Counted from the stretch's first letter, positions 44,077 through 52,893 are shown. The stretch is 64,000 bases of DNA from Chloroflexota bacterium (GCA_016223135.1 JACRPQ010000013.1:105058-169057), one strand, 5' to 3'. Program-made: numbers and translations. The notes: generated by a model from the letters alone, not told the origin.

Positions 44077-46053
44077 TTATTCGTTATCTCCTTCGCCAAA
44101 GAGGATGGTTCGCACGGCTGGCAACAATGAATTGTTGGAACCCATCGCCTTCTTCCAGGCCGGCGCGAGTGGGTGATTGATTTGTTTGGGGAGTTCGTAT
44201 GCTCGTGTGGGTGTTGAGTCAATCAACAGCAAGAGTTCCGCGGGTGGCAAATCCGCGAATTGCTGGAAGACCCCGCGCGCTTCGCGCAAGGGATGTTCGC
44301 GCAAACGGCTGATGGCGTAGCCCAACGGATCGGACAGATTCCCGCTCTGCGGGCTGGCGACGTACAGCACCCACGAGACAAAGGCATGCACCGAGGCCTG
44401 AACTTCCAGCAGTTCCCGCAGCACTTTGGGATGCACGTCGTTTTGTTGAAGCAGCGTTTCAAGTTCCCAAAAATCAGGAGCGACCACCTCCGCCGCATTT
44501 TCGCCGCAGGCGTGTTGGGTGGTGGAAGTGTTCTCTTGACAAGTGTTTAAGGGGTGTTTAAAAGAGTTTAAATCAGTGCCATTTGCGTCCGCCATATTGC
44601 TGCCATTTGCGTCCACTAATGCTTCCATTTGCGTCCCGCTATTGCTTCCATCTGCGTCCAGCCTATTCCTGCCACTTGCGTCCACCTTATTGCTGCCATT
44701 TGCGTCCAGCGGCTCATCCAAAAGGACACGATAGGCGCGCGGCATCGTATCCACGCGCAAGTCTGAATATGCCCCGGTTTCCCTTGGTTCGATCTCCACC
44801 AGGAAACGAGTCAGATCTCCGCCGCGTTGCTCTGTAACCCATTCCTTGTTTAGCCAGGCCTGCACGGTCTTATAACGCTTCGACCCAATGAGTTCTGCCA
44901 TCTCCACGTAGCCCCGCTTGAACGTCACCACTTCCCGCCGCTCGCCTGTGCGTGAATTCAGGTACGCCATGTCGCGCGCCACCGTCACCAGCCAGGCCTG
45001 CGCCGGCGTCAGGTTGAATCGCTTGATTGTCTTCGTGATGAAGTAATGCGGGATGTGAATATCGCCCAGGGAGTTGACGATCCGGCGATGCAGTTCCTGC
45101 GCGAGACGATCTACTTCGGACGAGCAGGTCTCGCTGGCTTCAAAGCGCGCCATGTCCATTACGGTGTTGAATTGAATATTGGATTGCTTGGACTCCATTG
45201 GTAGAAGCAGTTTCATCACATCTTCCGCGTCGAGCAATTCCTGCAAAGCATTGGGCAGCGTTGCTCCGCTGTTTAGCAATTCTTTCAGCCGTGCGTACAG
45301 TGCCACGGCATCGGCGCGCGTCAATCTGGGAGTCATGCAAACCTGGTAACGGACCGGCCGGCGATGCGGACGTCCATCCCGCCCGCGGCGGTAGTGGTGC
45401 TCACCCGGAGAGTCCACGCGTTGCACCAATCCGCGTAATTCAGATTGAATCTCTTTATGCCGCAAGGATCTCCAGAAGGCGCCAAAGCTCAACCCGCTGA
45501 AACGCATAGCCTCGCGGCTGTGTAATGCCAATCCCGAATCATTTCCGTTCGAATGCACTTTCCATGCGGCTTGATGGAAACCGATATACAGCCAGATTGC
45601 CTTCGGACCTATTTCCGTTCCCAGTCTTCGCAGATACCCTTTCACCACCACTTGTTTGTGCGGCTGCACGATCTTGTCGTAATCCAGCCACTGCACCGGC
45701 TCGATGGTAATTTCCGGTTCATCGTTCTCTTCGTCTGTAGATTCCATCTCCTCTTGGGGGTTATCCCCAACCACGAACCGAACGGAAACAGATTGATTGA
45801 GAATACCGATCAACAATCGCTGCGCCGTGCTCGTGAGCCGCGACTCCAGCCAGTCACGCGCGTAAACGTTGCGCGTGGAAACGGTTATCACGCCATCTTC
45901 AAAGGAAAGCGGTTCCGTGTCGCGCACCCAGGTATCGAAGGAGGCGCGCGGCATGTCCAGCTGGAGTTGACCCAGCACAGATTCCCAAGCTTGCTGGCAC
46001 TCGTTTTTGTTCTTGGAGTGCTCCGGATTCATAAGCGCCACCCCAGGCGGCAA
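44077..46053 (-). CDS. DnaA-N-domain replication initiator (Rep)
   Basis: The product is 658 residues. Residues about 15-95 match the DnaA N-terminal domain (AWESVLGQLQLDMPRASF then DTWVRDTEPLSF, YARDWLESRL). Winged-helix replication-protein regions follow near 110-260 and 320-430. There is no AAA+ domain. Residues 465-510 are repetitive (DANGSN, DADGSN) because they are encoded by an iteron-like array. The C-terminal 150 residues are helical. The ATG at 46,032 is an alternative start. It lies with parA, consistent with a self-replicating stage of the element. Confidence 0.75.
   Translation of the reverse strand: MPPGVALMNPEHSKNKNECQQAWESVLGQLQLDMPRASFDTWVRDTEPLSFEDGVITVSTRNVYARDWLESRLTSTAQRLLIGILNQSVSVRFVVGDNPQEEMESTDEENDEPEITIEPVQWLDYDKIVQPHKQVVVKGYLRRLGTEIGPKAIWLYIGFHQAAWKVHSNGNDSGLALHSREAMRFSGLSFGAFWRSLRHKEIQSELRGLVQRVDSPGEHHYRRGRDGRPHRRPVRYQVCMTPRLTRADAVALYARLKELLNSGATLPNALQELLDAEDVMKLLLPMESKQSNIQFNTVMDMARFEASETCSSEVDRLAQELHRRIVNSLGDIHIPHYFITKTIKRFNLTPAQAWLVTVARDMAYLNSRTGERREVVTFKRGYVEMAELIGSKRYKTVQAWLNKEWVTEQRGGDLTRFLVEIEPRETGAYSDLRVDTMPRAYRVLLDEPLDANGSNKVDASGRNRLDADGSNSGTQMEALVDANGSNMADANGTDLNSFKHPLNTCQENTSTTQHACGENAAEVVAPDFWELETLLQQNDVHPKVLRELLEVQASVHAFVSWVLYVASPQSGNLSDPLGYAISRLREHPLREARGVFQQFADLPPAELLLLIDSTPTRAYELPKQINHPLAPAWKKAMGSNNSLLPAVRTILFGEGDNE
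44578..44707. repeat. Iteron-like array inside rep (six copies)
   Basis: Six copies of GCCATTTGCGTCC (with 0-2 changes) start at 44,578, 44,602, 44,624, 44,647, 44,671 and 44,695, spaced 24, 22, 23, 24 and 24 bases. The third copy is read in a different frame (encoding TQME, not ANG), so the DNA is kept rather than the peptide. About two helical turns per unit is normal for Rep-binding iterons. Confidence 0.75.
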
Positions 46054-46256
46054 ATAGAACCGTTTTCGATTCCCCGCCCTGCGAGACCCGTCTCGCGAAA
46101 TGAGCGTCTCCTGAGCCTTCCTGTGCGTGCGACGCGGGCGGCAGGGCAGGCGGATCGGTGGGCGGCGCGTAGACGGCAGGCGGGCGGCGCGTCCACGTTG
46201 CCGCCTGCGTTGTTTCGATTCGGGAAATGAACAAAAGAATTTCTGGCGAAATTCAT
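46029..46256 (-). CDS. Possible small basic protein between RHH-like and rep genes
   Basis: A 75-residue Arg-rich frame whose ATG overlaps the preceding stop as ATGA and whose end overlaps the rep start. The sequence has no recognised motif, and a competing frame covers part of it. Translational coupling is the only support. Confidence 0.3.
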   Translation of the reverse strand: MNFARNSFVHFPNRNNAGGNVDAPPACRLRAAHRSACPAARVARTGRLRRRSFRETGLAGRGIENGSICRLGWRL

Positions 46257-46855
46257 TCCTCGCCTCCCTGTAACAATGTCAGGACAGTGGCTTTTTCCAC
46301 CGGCTCGAGTTTCAGCAGGCCTGCTTCATGCGCCCGCAGTCCATAGCGAAGGAGAGCGGATACCAACTCTCCCACCGGCACATTCAACCCTTCTTCAGAG
46401 GCTAATGCTGAAATCGTCTTCTTGAGTTCGGGAGAAAAATTACGCCAGGAGGTGATCGCCCGCCAGGATGGTTCTGCTGATTTACGCGCTCTGGATTTGC
46501 TTTTCATTGGATAGCCTCTTGAGATTTGTGATGATGGATGCAATGTCATGCGCATGCGGTATGGATTTGGGCGTGGGCGAAGATCCAGATCGCCTTCTTC
46601 GTAGGCGCGCATCGCATACTCCAGAATGCTCCTCGCCACTTCGCCTTCGGGAACGAGCAATTCAGCCGCGAGGGTATTGACTCTCAATGCCAACTTGGGA
46701 TCCACACCGCGGTACACCACCTTGAAGTCCAGGTGTGCCTTTTCCCATTGCCGGCTGCGTCTGCGCGGGGAAGCCACGCGCAAAGAGTCGTAGAGGCTGG
46801 GCGGATGAACCGCAGCTGCTTTTGAGGTTTCAAATGGATTCCGCCTCTTCGACAT
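46253..46855 (-). CDS. Two-repeat partition/DNA-binding-like protein
   Basis: The product is 200 residues. Two similar segments, near residues 48-95 (DPKLALRVNTLAAELLVPEG...) and 140-190 (SPELKKTISALASEEGLNVP...), each look like a ribbon-helix-helix unit. A basic linker joins them. It lies 9 bases after parA, so it is a good candidate for the ParB-like centromere-binding partner. This is inferred from position and shape. Confidence 0.55.
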   Translation of the reverse strand: MSKRRNPFETSKAAAVHPPSLYDSLRVASPRRRSRQWEKAHLDFKVVYRGVDPKLALRVNTLAAELLVPEGEVARSILEYAMRAYEEGDLDLRPRPNPYRMRMTLHPSSQISRGYPMKSKSRARKSAEPSWRAITSWRNFSPELKKTISALASEEGLNVPVGELVSALLRYGLRAHEAGLLKLEPVEKATVLTLLQGGEE

Positions 46856-46864
46856 GCCGCCTCC

Positions 46865-47635
46865 CTAGAACTTCATCACCAGCTGGGTCAGCGCCTGGTA
46901 TTCCTTGGCGGCGCGGCACAACAGGTCCATCTCGAAGATGGTCTGTCCCTGCGCGGCGCATTCACGCAAGAGGGTGGCGCGGTGGATGGGAGGCAGGACG
47001 CTGGCGTCGAAGCGTTCGCGCAAATCCTCCATCGTTGCCTTGCTCTCGCGGGTGTTTTCGTCGTAGAAGGTCGGGAGAATCCCCAGCAGATTCCCGCGCC
47101 AGTTCTTTTTCTCCTGCAGAACGCTCATCATCAGCAAGACTTTGGAGACGCCGTCTGCGGACAGGAACTCGGTGGCGGTGGGGACGATCACGAGATCGGA
47201 AGCCCACACCGCGCGCTCTTGGATGCCGCCCACGCTTGGAGCAGTGTCAAAGATGATGTAATGCAATCCCTCTTTGAAGAAGCGGCTGATCGAATTTCGG
47301 ATGGCGGAGATGGGTTGGTCCTGCGCGTTCAGCACGGTTTGGGCGGCCATCGTCTGCTGGTCGCCGGGCAGGAGATACAGCCCTTCACGACCCGAGGAGC
47401 GCAGCCACGACTGCACGAAGGTGGTCTCCTGCGGCGTTGCGCCCATCGTGAGCATGTAGAACGCGCCTGGTTCTGGGCTTCGTCCAAGCGCGGTGGCGCA
47501 CTGACCTTGAGGGTCGAGATCGATCAGGAGAACCCTTCGTCCCTTTTGGGATAAACCGTGTGCGAGGGAAACGGCAGTGGTGGTCTTGCCGACCCCGCCT
47601 TTTTGGTTGGCGATACAAATTGTCTTTGTAGGCAT
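46865..47635 (-). CDS. parA: ParA-family partition ATPase
   Basis: The product is 256 residues. Deviant Walker A is CIANQKGGVGKTTTAVSLAH, Walker A' is VLLIDLDPQGQ, and Walker B is YIIFDTAPSVGG. Length fits small ParA (type Ib) without an N-terminal HTH. It segregates low-copy replicons and is common in large integrative elements. It lies upstream of the two-repeat DNA-binding-like gene and rep. Confidence 0.88.
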   Translation of the reverse strand: MPTKTICIANQKGGVGKTTTAVSLAHGLSQKGRRVLLIDLDPQGQCATALGRSPEPGAFYMLTMGATPQETTFVQSWLRSSGREGLYLLPGDQQTMAAQTVLNAQDQPISAIRNSISRFFKEGLHYIIFDTAPSVGGIQERAVWASDLVIVPTATEFLSADGVSKVLLMMSVLQEKKNWRGNLLGILPTFYDENTRESKATMEDLRERFDASVLPPIHRATLLRECAAQGQTIFEMDLLCRAAKEYQALTQLVMKF

Positions 47636-47686
47636 GGATTACTCTTTCAACAAGATCGAATTCATTACGACTATTTCTGTCATGGT

Positions 47687-47770
47687 TCAGAACAACAGAA
47701 AGAAACAGATCACTCCAATCAGGATGCTTCCGATGAAGATCGCGACGCCAATAGCCATTCCTGCAACCAT
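47687..47770 (-). CDS. 27-residue single-pass membrane peptide
   Basis: The frame encodes MVAGMAIGVAIFIGSILIGV followed by a hydrophobic end. Its ATG is one base after the preceding stop (TGACATG), which suggests coupling. Almost the whole peptide is one membrane helix. It is too short for family assignment. Confidence 0.45.
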   Translation of the reverse strand: MVAGMAIGVAIFIGSILIGVICFFLLF

Positions 47771-47771
47771 G

Positions 47772-47975
47772 TCAAGACTCTCCCTCCGTCGGGCTTGTTG
47801 GGCCGGAATCACATTGAGTGGGAGAATCTCTTTCCTCGGTGGGTTTGGGTTGGACCGGTTTTTCACCGCGGCTCAGGCGTTCCCGCCGCCAGCTCAAGAT
47901 CAACTGGTACACCTGTCCAAGAATGCGCCGTTGTTCGGGCGTAAGCACGACTTCGTTACGATCCTGCGCGGTCAT
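47772..47975 (-). CDS. Small hypothetical protein
   Basis: The product is 67 residues. A helical first half (TPEQRRILGQVYQLILSWRR) precedes a Pro/Ser/Thr-rich tail. GGGAGG lies 6 bases before the ATG at 47,975, which decides this start over 48,044. It overlaps the upstream RHH-like gene by 20 bases. Confidence 0.5.
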   Translation of the reverse strand: MTAQDRNEVVLTPEQRRILGQVYQLILSWRRERLSRGEKPVQPKPTEERDSPTQCDSGPTSPTEGES

Positions 47976-48177
47976 GTATACCTCCCGAATTAAGTTTTGA
48001 TAGTTTCTTTGGGTCTGGTACATTGCCAGCCGGCTGATCCACAATCATCCCGAGGCGTTTGAGTTCGTTTCGGATGATCAATGCCGCTTGAGCCTTCACG
48101 GCGCGGTATTCTTGCTGGGCTAATCGCTGGAGGGCATTCATTTCCGGCTCCAGCAGATAGATGACAACTCTTGCCAT
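47956..48177 (-). CDS. Small RHH/Arc-like DNA-binding protein
   Basis: The product is 73 residues. The start MARVVIYLLEPEMNALQRLA, then an Arg/Ala-rich helix and LIIRNELKRLG, gives a strand-helix-helix shape. GAGAGG lies 7 bases before the ATG at 48,177. As first gene of the parA group it may be the autoregulator. Confidence 0.5.
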   Translation of the reverse strand: MARVVIYLLEPEMNALQRLAQQEYRAVKAQAALIIRNELKRLGMIVDQPAGNVPDPKKLSKLNSGGIHDRAGS

Positions 48178-48200
48178 GTTCAACCTCTCTTGAGTTAAGA

Positions 48201-48229
48201 TAAAAGAGCCACGCTCGGCGGCTCTTTTA
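48201..48229. terminator. Bidirectional hairpin terminator
   Basis: A perfect 10-bp stem TAAAAGAGCC/GGCTCTTTTA with a 9-base loop and A/T runs at both sides. It separates the parA group from the genes to its right. Confidence 0.7.
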
Positions 48230-48230
48230 C

Positions 48231-48668
48231 ATGGCGGGAGTCAAGAAATTCTCCGATTTGAAGTACGGGAATTCTACGGAAATTCCCATACACAAAATCT
48301 GGATGGAGTGGGTCTCAAAATTGAAAATTAACAGGTGGGATTTCCAGCCCAAATCAATAATGACCCCATATTTTGGATTCCTGACGGAGTCCCTCGACAA
48401 TGATGTTGAGGAGCTTAATAGATTCTATGAGGAATCGTTTTCTTTATCTTTTCTAGGGGGTCCGGTCCTTAGTTTTTTGACCAGGAAGAAGAATGCTACG
48501 ATTCCGATCAAGAGTGGGAAAAGCACTAAAGCGATGCCGACAAGAATGCCAATAAGGATTTCGATCAACATAACCTGTCCGGTTGGCATTAAGAACGGGA
48601 TGGCAATTAATTTGAAGAAGGCTGTGTCGTCGTTTTTCTTTAGTAGGCCTTTTGAACGAATAAGGTAA
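48231..48668 (+). CDS. Doubtful plus-strand frame
   Basis: The first 70 residues look protein-like (FSDLKYGNSTEIPIHKIW...). The rest is antisense to a small membrane-protein gene. There is no ribosome binding site, and the ATG abuts a terminator. It may be a relic of a longer gene. Confidence 0.22.
   Translation: MAGVKKFSDLKYGNSTEIPIHKIWMEWVSKLKINRWDFQPKSIMTPYFGFLTESLDNDVEELNRFYEESFSLSFLGGPVLSFLTRKKNATIPIKSGKSTKAMPTRMPIRISINITCPVGIKNGMAINLKKAVSSFFFSRPFERIR
48425..48589 (-). CDS. 54-residue single-pass membrane protein
   Basis: The product starts MPTGQVMLIEILIGILVGIA. One long hydrophobic helix (residues 7-36) is followed by a basic and acidic tail (KKLRTGPPRKDKEND). Topology is clear. No good ribosome binding site is seen. 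Function unknown. Confidence 0.45.
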   Translation of the reverse strand: MPTGQVMLIEILIGILVGIALVLFPLLIGIVAFFFLVKKLRTGPPRKDKENDSS

Positions 48669-48885
48669 GACGGTTCTCAACGAGACGCCTTGAGGCAATT
48701 CGCCATTTGTCTGGCTTCGGTACTGCCTCCCTCGTTGTTTTTTTGCTGGTATTCGTCAAAATATAACCCAGGTTGCATTTCGCGTGTTTGGGATAAGGAT
48801 AAACTTTGTAATCTCCTCCGGCTAATTTGAATATCGCCTCCTGTACACAATCTTGATACTGTCGGCGATCCTCCCGACCTCTGTT
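48640..48885 (-). pseudogene. Open frame without start codon, probable gene remnant
   Basis: An 81-codon open frame encodes protein-like sequence (EAIFKLAGGDYKVYPYPKHA ... DKWRIASRRLVENRL), but no ATG, GTG or TTG is in place near its beginning. It is probably the 3' part of a broken gene. Confidence 0.35.
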
Positions 48886-48895
48886 TTATTCAGCA

Positions 48896-48921
48896 TAAAA
48901 AAAGCCGCAGGATGTGCGGCT
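48896..48921 (-). terminator. Rho-independent terminator
   Basis: Stem AGCCGCA/TGCGGCT (48,903-48,909 with 48,915-48,921), followed on the minus strand by seven T. It ends transcription of the gene stopping at 48,955. Confidence 0.75.
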
Positions 48922-48954
48922 GTTAGAACAAGACTCTCCTCTTCGTCGCAATTT

Positions 48955-49590
48955 CTATCGAGGAGCCTTCTTTTGATCCATTTTTTTCCGGAGATCCTTC
49001 AGTATGATTTTTCGAATTTCATAAAACCTGCTATCGGAGATGCGCGGTGAGCCATCCGCATAGGTTCCGAATTCCTCAGCCAGAAATTCTGATAGTGTTA
49101 TGGGATTACGCCACGTATCGCGCCCCTCCCATGCCAAAACCACCTTGGTCCAACGATCCAGCGGGTATGTCGGTGTCCTGCCTCGACGAATGGGTCTGTC
49201 AATAAGCGCAAGGACTTCCTCGGGGGATTGATTATCCACTCCTATCACTGCCGGATGTTCGGTTTGAAGGTCCTCGTACCCCAGCCAAGAAAGAAAATAT
49301 CGCACCTGACGGAAAGTCTGATAGATCCTGCATGCCTCATACCTTCTCCGTCGAAGGAAGCGGTCCATGCTCAGACCAGTGCGCAAGCCCACCAGGATCA
49401 ATATCAGGATAAAGATGGAAATGATGGCAACCGTGACTTCAGCCAGTTCCATCCCCAGGCTGTAATGAACTTTATGAAAAATCCAATTGATTGAAGCAAC
49501 TAACATACCCCCGAAAAGTATCAATAGGAAAACCAGCACGACCCGAAAAAAGGGATGAATATGACTGCGTTTGGTTACATTTTCAGCCAT
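48955..49590 (-). CDS. Two-segment membrane protein with cytoplasmic C-terminal domain
   Basis: The product is 211 residues. Membrane segments near 17-40 and 50-72 are followed by a 135-residue soluble domain, basic and helical (RRRRYEACRIYQTF; DSRFYEIRKIILKDL). ATG 49,590 is preferred to a TTG at 49,608. It has its own terminator and faces the HTH gene at 49,699. Function not recognised. Confidence 0.6.
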   Translation of the reverse strand: MAENVTKRSHIHPFFRVVLVFLLILFGGMLVASINWIFHKVHYSLGMELAEVTVAIISIFILILILVGLRTGLSMDRFLRRRRYEACRIYQTFRQVRYFLSWLGYEDLQTEHPAVIGVDNQSPEEVLALIDRPIRRGRTPTYPLDRWTKVVLAWEGRDTWRNPITLSEFLAEEFGTYADGSPRISDSRFYEIRKIILKDLRKKMDQKKAPR

Positions 49591-49698
49591 AGGGTGGAAA
49601 TTGTACAAGAAAAAATCAAACTTTATATGTGAAAATACTTACAATCTCCTAACGACAATCATTAAAGTTATAATTGCAATTGGAGAATTGATTAGATT

Positions 49699-49914
49699 AT
49701 GGAAGATTGGTTGACGACCTATGAAGCCGCTCGCGTAAGCGGTTACAACCCGGATTACATTCGGCAGTTGATTCGCTCTCAGAAAGTGCGGGGCAGGAAG
49801 TGGGGATTATCCTGGCAGGTCAGCCGGCGATCTCTTGAAGAATATGTGAAGAAAGCTGAGAAGCTGGGGGAACGGCGCGGCGCAAAACCGAGACCTGGTT
49901 CCAAGAGGCGTTAA
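49699..49914 (+). CDS. Excisionase-like helix-turn-helix protein
   Basis: The product is 71 residues: EDWLTTYEAARVSGYNPDYI then RQLIRSQKVRGRKWG, the MerR/excisionase-type HTH with wing, followed by a basic tail. It lies 600 bases before the serine recombinase gene, so it may be its directionality factor or a regulator (inference). TATAAT at 49,669-49,674 could be its -10 element. Confidence 0.65.
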   Translation: MEDWLTTYEAARVSGYNPDYIRQLIRSQKVRGRKWGLSWQVSRRSLEEYVKKAEKLGERRGAKPRPGSKRR

Positions 49915-49940
49915 ACCAATCCAATACTGGTGAGAATACA

Positions 49941-49968
49941 TTGACGCGCTGTATAAATGTAGTATAAT
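49941..49968 (+). promoter_or_regulatory. Strong sigma-70 promoter
   Basis: TTGACG (49,941-49,946), 16-base spacer, TATAAT (49,963-49,968). The palindrome TATAATTATA (49,963-49,972) overlaps the -10 and may be an operator. It reads toward the 79-residue protein and the recombinase. Confidence 0.65.
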
Positions 49969-50067
49969 TATAGTACCAATACGATAATTATGCTGTTTGT
50001 AACGGGCCGTGAATGTGCAGCAACACACGCACGACCCTGACCCAACCCACCGACTGTAGCGGAGGGA

Positions 50068-50134
50068 TGGGCTGACTTCATTATATCAGCCCAGATTTCA
50101 CGCCCTGGTGGGATTCACCGGGGCGATTTCTTTT
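50068..50134 (+). ncRNA. Structured leader with two hairpins
   Basis: Stem 1 is TGGGCTGA/TCAGCCCA (50,068-50,093). Stem 2 is CGCCCTGGTG/CACCGGGGCG (50,101-50,125), followed by ATTTCTTTT, which looks like a terminator. The leader between promoter and first gene is about 210 bases. This suggests attenuation or a small RNA. Confidence 0.4.
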
Positions 50135-50182
50135 CTGACCGGGCGGAATGAGATCGCTCCAATAATCAAAAGGAGCCTTCTG

Positions 50183-50422
50183 ATGTTGAATACGAATCCA
50201 AGCCCACGAACGAAAGCAATTGCAATTCTTTCCAGGTTCCGCCAGGAGTGGCAAGAGGCGGCGAGTGGAAAAAGCCTGCTGGAGGTCGAAGGAAATATCG
50301 GCATGGTATTAGCCGATCTTGTGAATTCCTTTGAACTTGCCTCCCATGAACAATCCCTTGTGTTGGGACCGCAACTCTTCGAGGAAATGCAGGACATCCT
50401 TTACCAGCCGTCCCGCAACTAA
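50183..50422 (+). CDS. Small helical hypothetical protein
   Basis: The product is 79 residues, helical and acidic in its second half. AAAAGGAG lies 7 bases before the ATG at 50,183, favouring this start. It is followed 76 bases later by the serine recombinase. No family recognised. Confidence 0.55.
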   Translation: MLNTNPSPRTKAIAILSRFRQEWQEAASGKSLLEVEGNIGMVLADLVNSFELASHEQSLVLGPQLFEEMQDILYQPSRN

Positions 50423-50498
50423 GCGACAGCCAGCCCGGTCTGGCTCTGCTAATCCAATACCATTCCCCAAGTAACAAGAACTACCATGAAGGAAGATC

Positions 50499-52214
50499 AT
50501 GAAAACAATTAAACGTGCTGTGCTATATGCAAGAGTCTCCAGTGATGATCGCGGCAAGGAGGGACGTAATCTGGCGGGACAATTGGAAATGTGCCGGGAT
50601 TTTGCACTCGCCAATGGATGGCAAATCGTTGCAGAATTGTCCGAGGATGACCGTGGCGCATCTGGCGCTTCATTTGAGTTGCCCGAGCTTAATCGCGCAC
50701 GCGAAATGGCGCAAAAGGGAGAGTTTGATGTGTTGGTGGTTCGTGAGATTGACCGCCTCAGCCGTAAGCTTGCGAAGCAACTTATTGTTGAAGAGCAATT
50801 GAACCGGGCCGGTGTCGAAGTTGTTTATGTTCTAGCCAGCTACGAGAACTCGCCGGAAGGGCGTTTGAACAAGCATATTCGTGCGACTATCGCCGAATAT
50901 GAACGTGAAAAAATTGCCGAACGCATGGTTCGCGGAAGGCGGCAGGTGGTCAAAAACGGGAAAATTATGCTTCATGGAAATAAACCCCCGTATGGTTATC
51001 GCTTGTCGGAAGACGGAAAAAATTTGGTGATTCATGAAGAGGAGGCAGCTGTCGTACGGTTGGTTTACACATGGTATGTGGAAGGAGATGAAAAAGGGCG
51101 GCGCCTATCCACACGCGAGATTTCAAAGCGACTCACCCAAATGAGGGTTCCAACTTGGGCAGACCTGCGTGGAATGTTCAAAAAGCGCGGGAAAGGGGAA
51201 TGGTCAGGGAGACTCGTGTATCGAATTCTGGCATCAGAGACATATGCCGGACACTGGCACTATGGAAAACGTAACACTTTCGGGGGTTACCACAAGCCCA
51301 ACGCCCGCGAATGGTGGCTGAGCTTTGATGTCCCGGCGATTGTCTCTGAGGAAATGTGGGAGAAAGCTAAGCTTCAGCGAAAAGCAAATGTAAGTGTCTC
51401 CAAACGCAATATAAAAAGAGAGTACTTACTGAGAGGACGTGTCCGATGTGGTCTGTGTCATACCAGCGTCAATTGTTATGCTACCGTGCCTCAAGAAAGG
51501 AAACTGTACCTGTATTACAAGTGTAATGCGCTCATGGGTACCATCGCCAACGTGAAGTGCCATCTTCCAAGCTTTCGCGTAGATGTTGTCGATAAGTTGG
51601 TCTGGGATTGGGTGAAGGCGCTTCTTACTCAACCGGGAACTCTGGAAACTGGGCTTGCGGAATATCAGGAAAGCCGAGAGCAATTCATTGCACCCATACG
51701 TGACCGTTTACTCGTTATTGATGATCTTTGGCAGGACTCGAAGAGTCAACTGGACCGGATACTTGATCTATATATTTCTGGTGACATTCCAAGAGAATTG
51801 TTGGTTGATAAGAAACAGCAATTAGAAACCACCCTCACCTCGTTGGAGAAAGAACGCGACGATTTGAATCTGAATTTGGAATCAGAAACCATAACAGAAA
51901 AAGACATCCAGCAAATTCGTGAGTTTGCTTTACATATTGCGGAAGGATTGGAGCCTGGAAATGAAACCTTCGATGATCGGCGACGCGTGATTGAGTTACT
52001 CGATGTTGGCGCTTTACTGACCGTGGAAGACGGTCAAAAATTCATTGATGTATGGTGCTTTCTAGGTCGAAACAAGTTATCGGTTGGGTCGCCTATTTCT
52101 CGAAGTGAGGGACGCGCCAGAAGTTATCGGTGCTGTAGCGTGAGAAGCCGCCGCCGACCACGTCGTACATGCCGCCGCGCGCCATGGCTTGCAGAGCGTG
52201 CAGGGCGGGTTTGA
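50499..52214 (+). CDS. Large serine recombinase (element integrase)
   Basis: The product is 571 residues in this arrangement. The resolvase domain begins [11 protein letters not shown] with catalytic Ser14; [12 protein letters not shown] supplies active-site Arg. The recombinase domain ([19 protein letters not shown]...) is followed by a zinc ribbon ([11 protein letters not shown] ... YKCN) and a coiled coil near residues 410-460. The last 40 residues from about 52,090 are Arg-rich and antisense to the yyaL gene, so the frame crosses the attachment site into host DNA. The natural C-terminus in the free element would differ. Confidence 0.88.
   Translation: MKTIKRAVLYARVSSDDRGKEGRNLAGQLEMCRDFALANGWQIVAELSEDDRGASGASFELPELNRAREMAQKGEFDVLVVREIDRLSRKLAKQLIVEEQLNRAGVEVVYVLASYENSPEGRLNKHIRATIAEYEREKIAERMVRGRRQVVKNGKIMLHGNKPPYGYRLSEDGKNLVIHEEEAAVVRLVYTWYVEGDEKGRRLSTREISKRLTQMRVPTWADLRGMFKKRGKGEWSGRLVYRILASETYAGHWHYGKRNTFGGYHKPNAREWWLSFDVPAIVSEEMWEKAKLQRKANVSVSKRNIKREYLLRGRVRCGLCHTSVNCYATVPQERKLYLYYKCNALMGTIANVKCHLPSFRVDVVDKLVWDWVKALLTQPGTLETGLAEYQESREQFIAPIRDRLLVIDDLWQDSKSQLDRILDLYISGDIPRELLVDKKQQLETTLTSLEKERDDLNLNLESETITEKDIQQIREFALHIAEGLEPGNETFDDRRRVIELLDVGALLTVEDGQKFIDVWCFLGRNKLSVGSPISRSEGRARSYRCCSVRSRRRPRRTCRRAPWLAERAGRV
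52085..52105. other. Attachment-site junction of the element in yyaL
   Basis: The yyaL frame is intact up to WRVPHFEK and then stops at 52,093-52,095. In the family the sequence continues M-L-Y-D. The recombinase frame runs through the same point. This is therefore one att site; the core is likely within the Phe-Glu-Lys codons, but its partner lies outside the window. Confidence 0.7.
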
Positions 52215-52893
52215 GGGCATCTTTGGCGCCCTGGCTGTAACGGCGCAGGAGGAACTCGATGCTCATCGGTTGGGGGAATTTGGGCGCGCTGCCCCAGCCG
52301 CCGTAGCCCCAGTCGTAGGAGTCGAGCAGGTTTTGGAGCGCGGCGTCGAGGTGTGCTGTTGTGAAGGCTGTGTCTGTGGAAAGGCGGGGGGTGAGCGCCT
52401 GCTGGAGGTGTGCTGTCACTTCTTCGCTGATGCGGGAGATTTCAGCGGGCTGTTCCTTCCAAGCGCGGATAATGCCCGCGAGTATGTCTTTGAAAGACGG
52501 CATGTTGTAGCGAGGTACGGGAGGAAAGTAGGTGCCGGCGTAGAAGGGTTTCAGGTCGGGGGTCAGGAATACAGAGAGGGGCCAGCCGCCGGAACCGGTC
52601 ATGGCGACGGCGGCTTGCATGTAGATGGCGTCGAGGTCGGGGCGCTCTTCACGGTCCACTTTGATGTTGACGAAATGTTCGTTCATCCGTGCAGCCGTTT
52701 CAGGGTCTTCAAAGGACTCATGCGCCATGACGTGACACCAATGGCAGGCGGCGTATCCGATGCTGAGGAAGATGGGCTTGTTCTCGGCCCGGGCTTTGGC
52801 AAGCGCTTCTTCGCCCCAGGGGTACCAGTTCACCGGATTGTTTGCATGTTGAAGAAGGTAAGGGGAATTTTCTGAGACAAGATGGTTAGGCAT
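52093..52893 (-). pseudogene. yyaL: YyaL/DUF255 thioredoxin-domain protein, truncated by element insertion
   Basis: The frame gives 266 residues: [20 protein letters not shown], then the thioredoxin motif [14 protein letters not shown] and the [13 protein letters not shown] region, all typical of the DUF255/SSP411 family. Family members are about 600-700 residues with a glycosidase-like C-terminal half. Here the frame ends after WRVPHFEK, so 60% is missing. It is oriented toward the recombinase, which fits disruption by integration. Whether the short product is made or functional is unknown. Confidence 0.85.

Noticed and set aside
44578..44707. CRISPR array
   Set aside because: Repeat unit and spacing (22-24 bases total) are too short, there are no spacers, and it lies inside a coding gene; iterons explain it. 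No CRISPR was seen elsewhere.
52085..52105. tRNA gene as attachment site
   Set aside because: No tRNA-like fold is seen at the junction; the recombinase is of the serine type and the target is the yyaL coding sequence.
52189..52875. 228-residue plus-strand frame over yyaL
   Set aside because: It is antisense to the conserved thioredoxin-domain gene.
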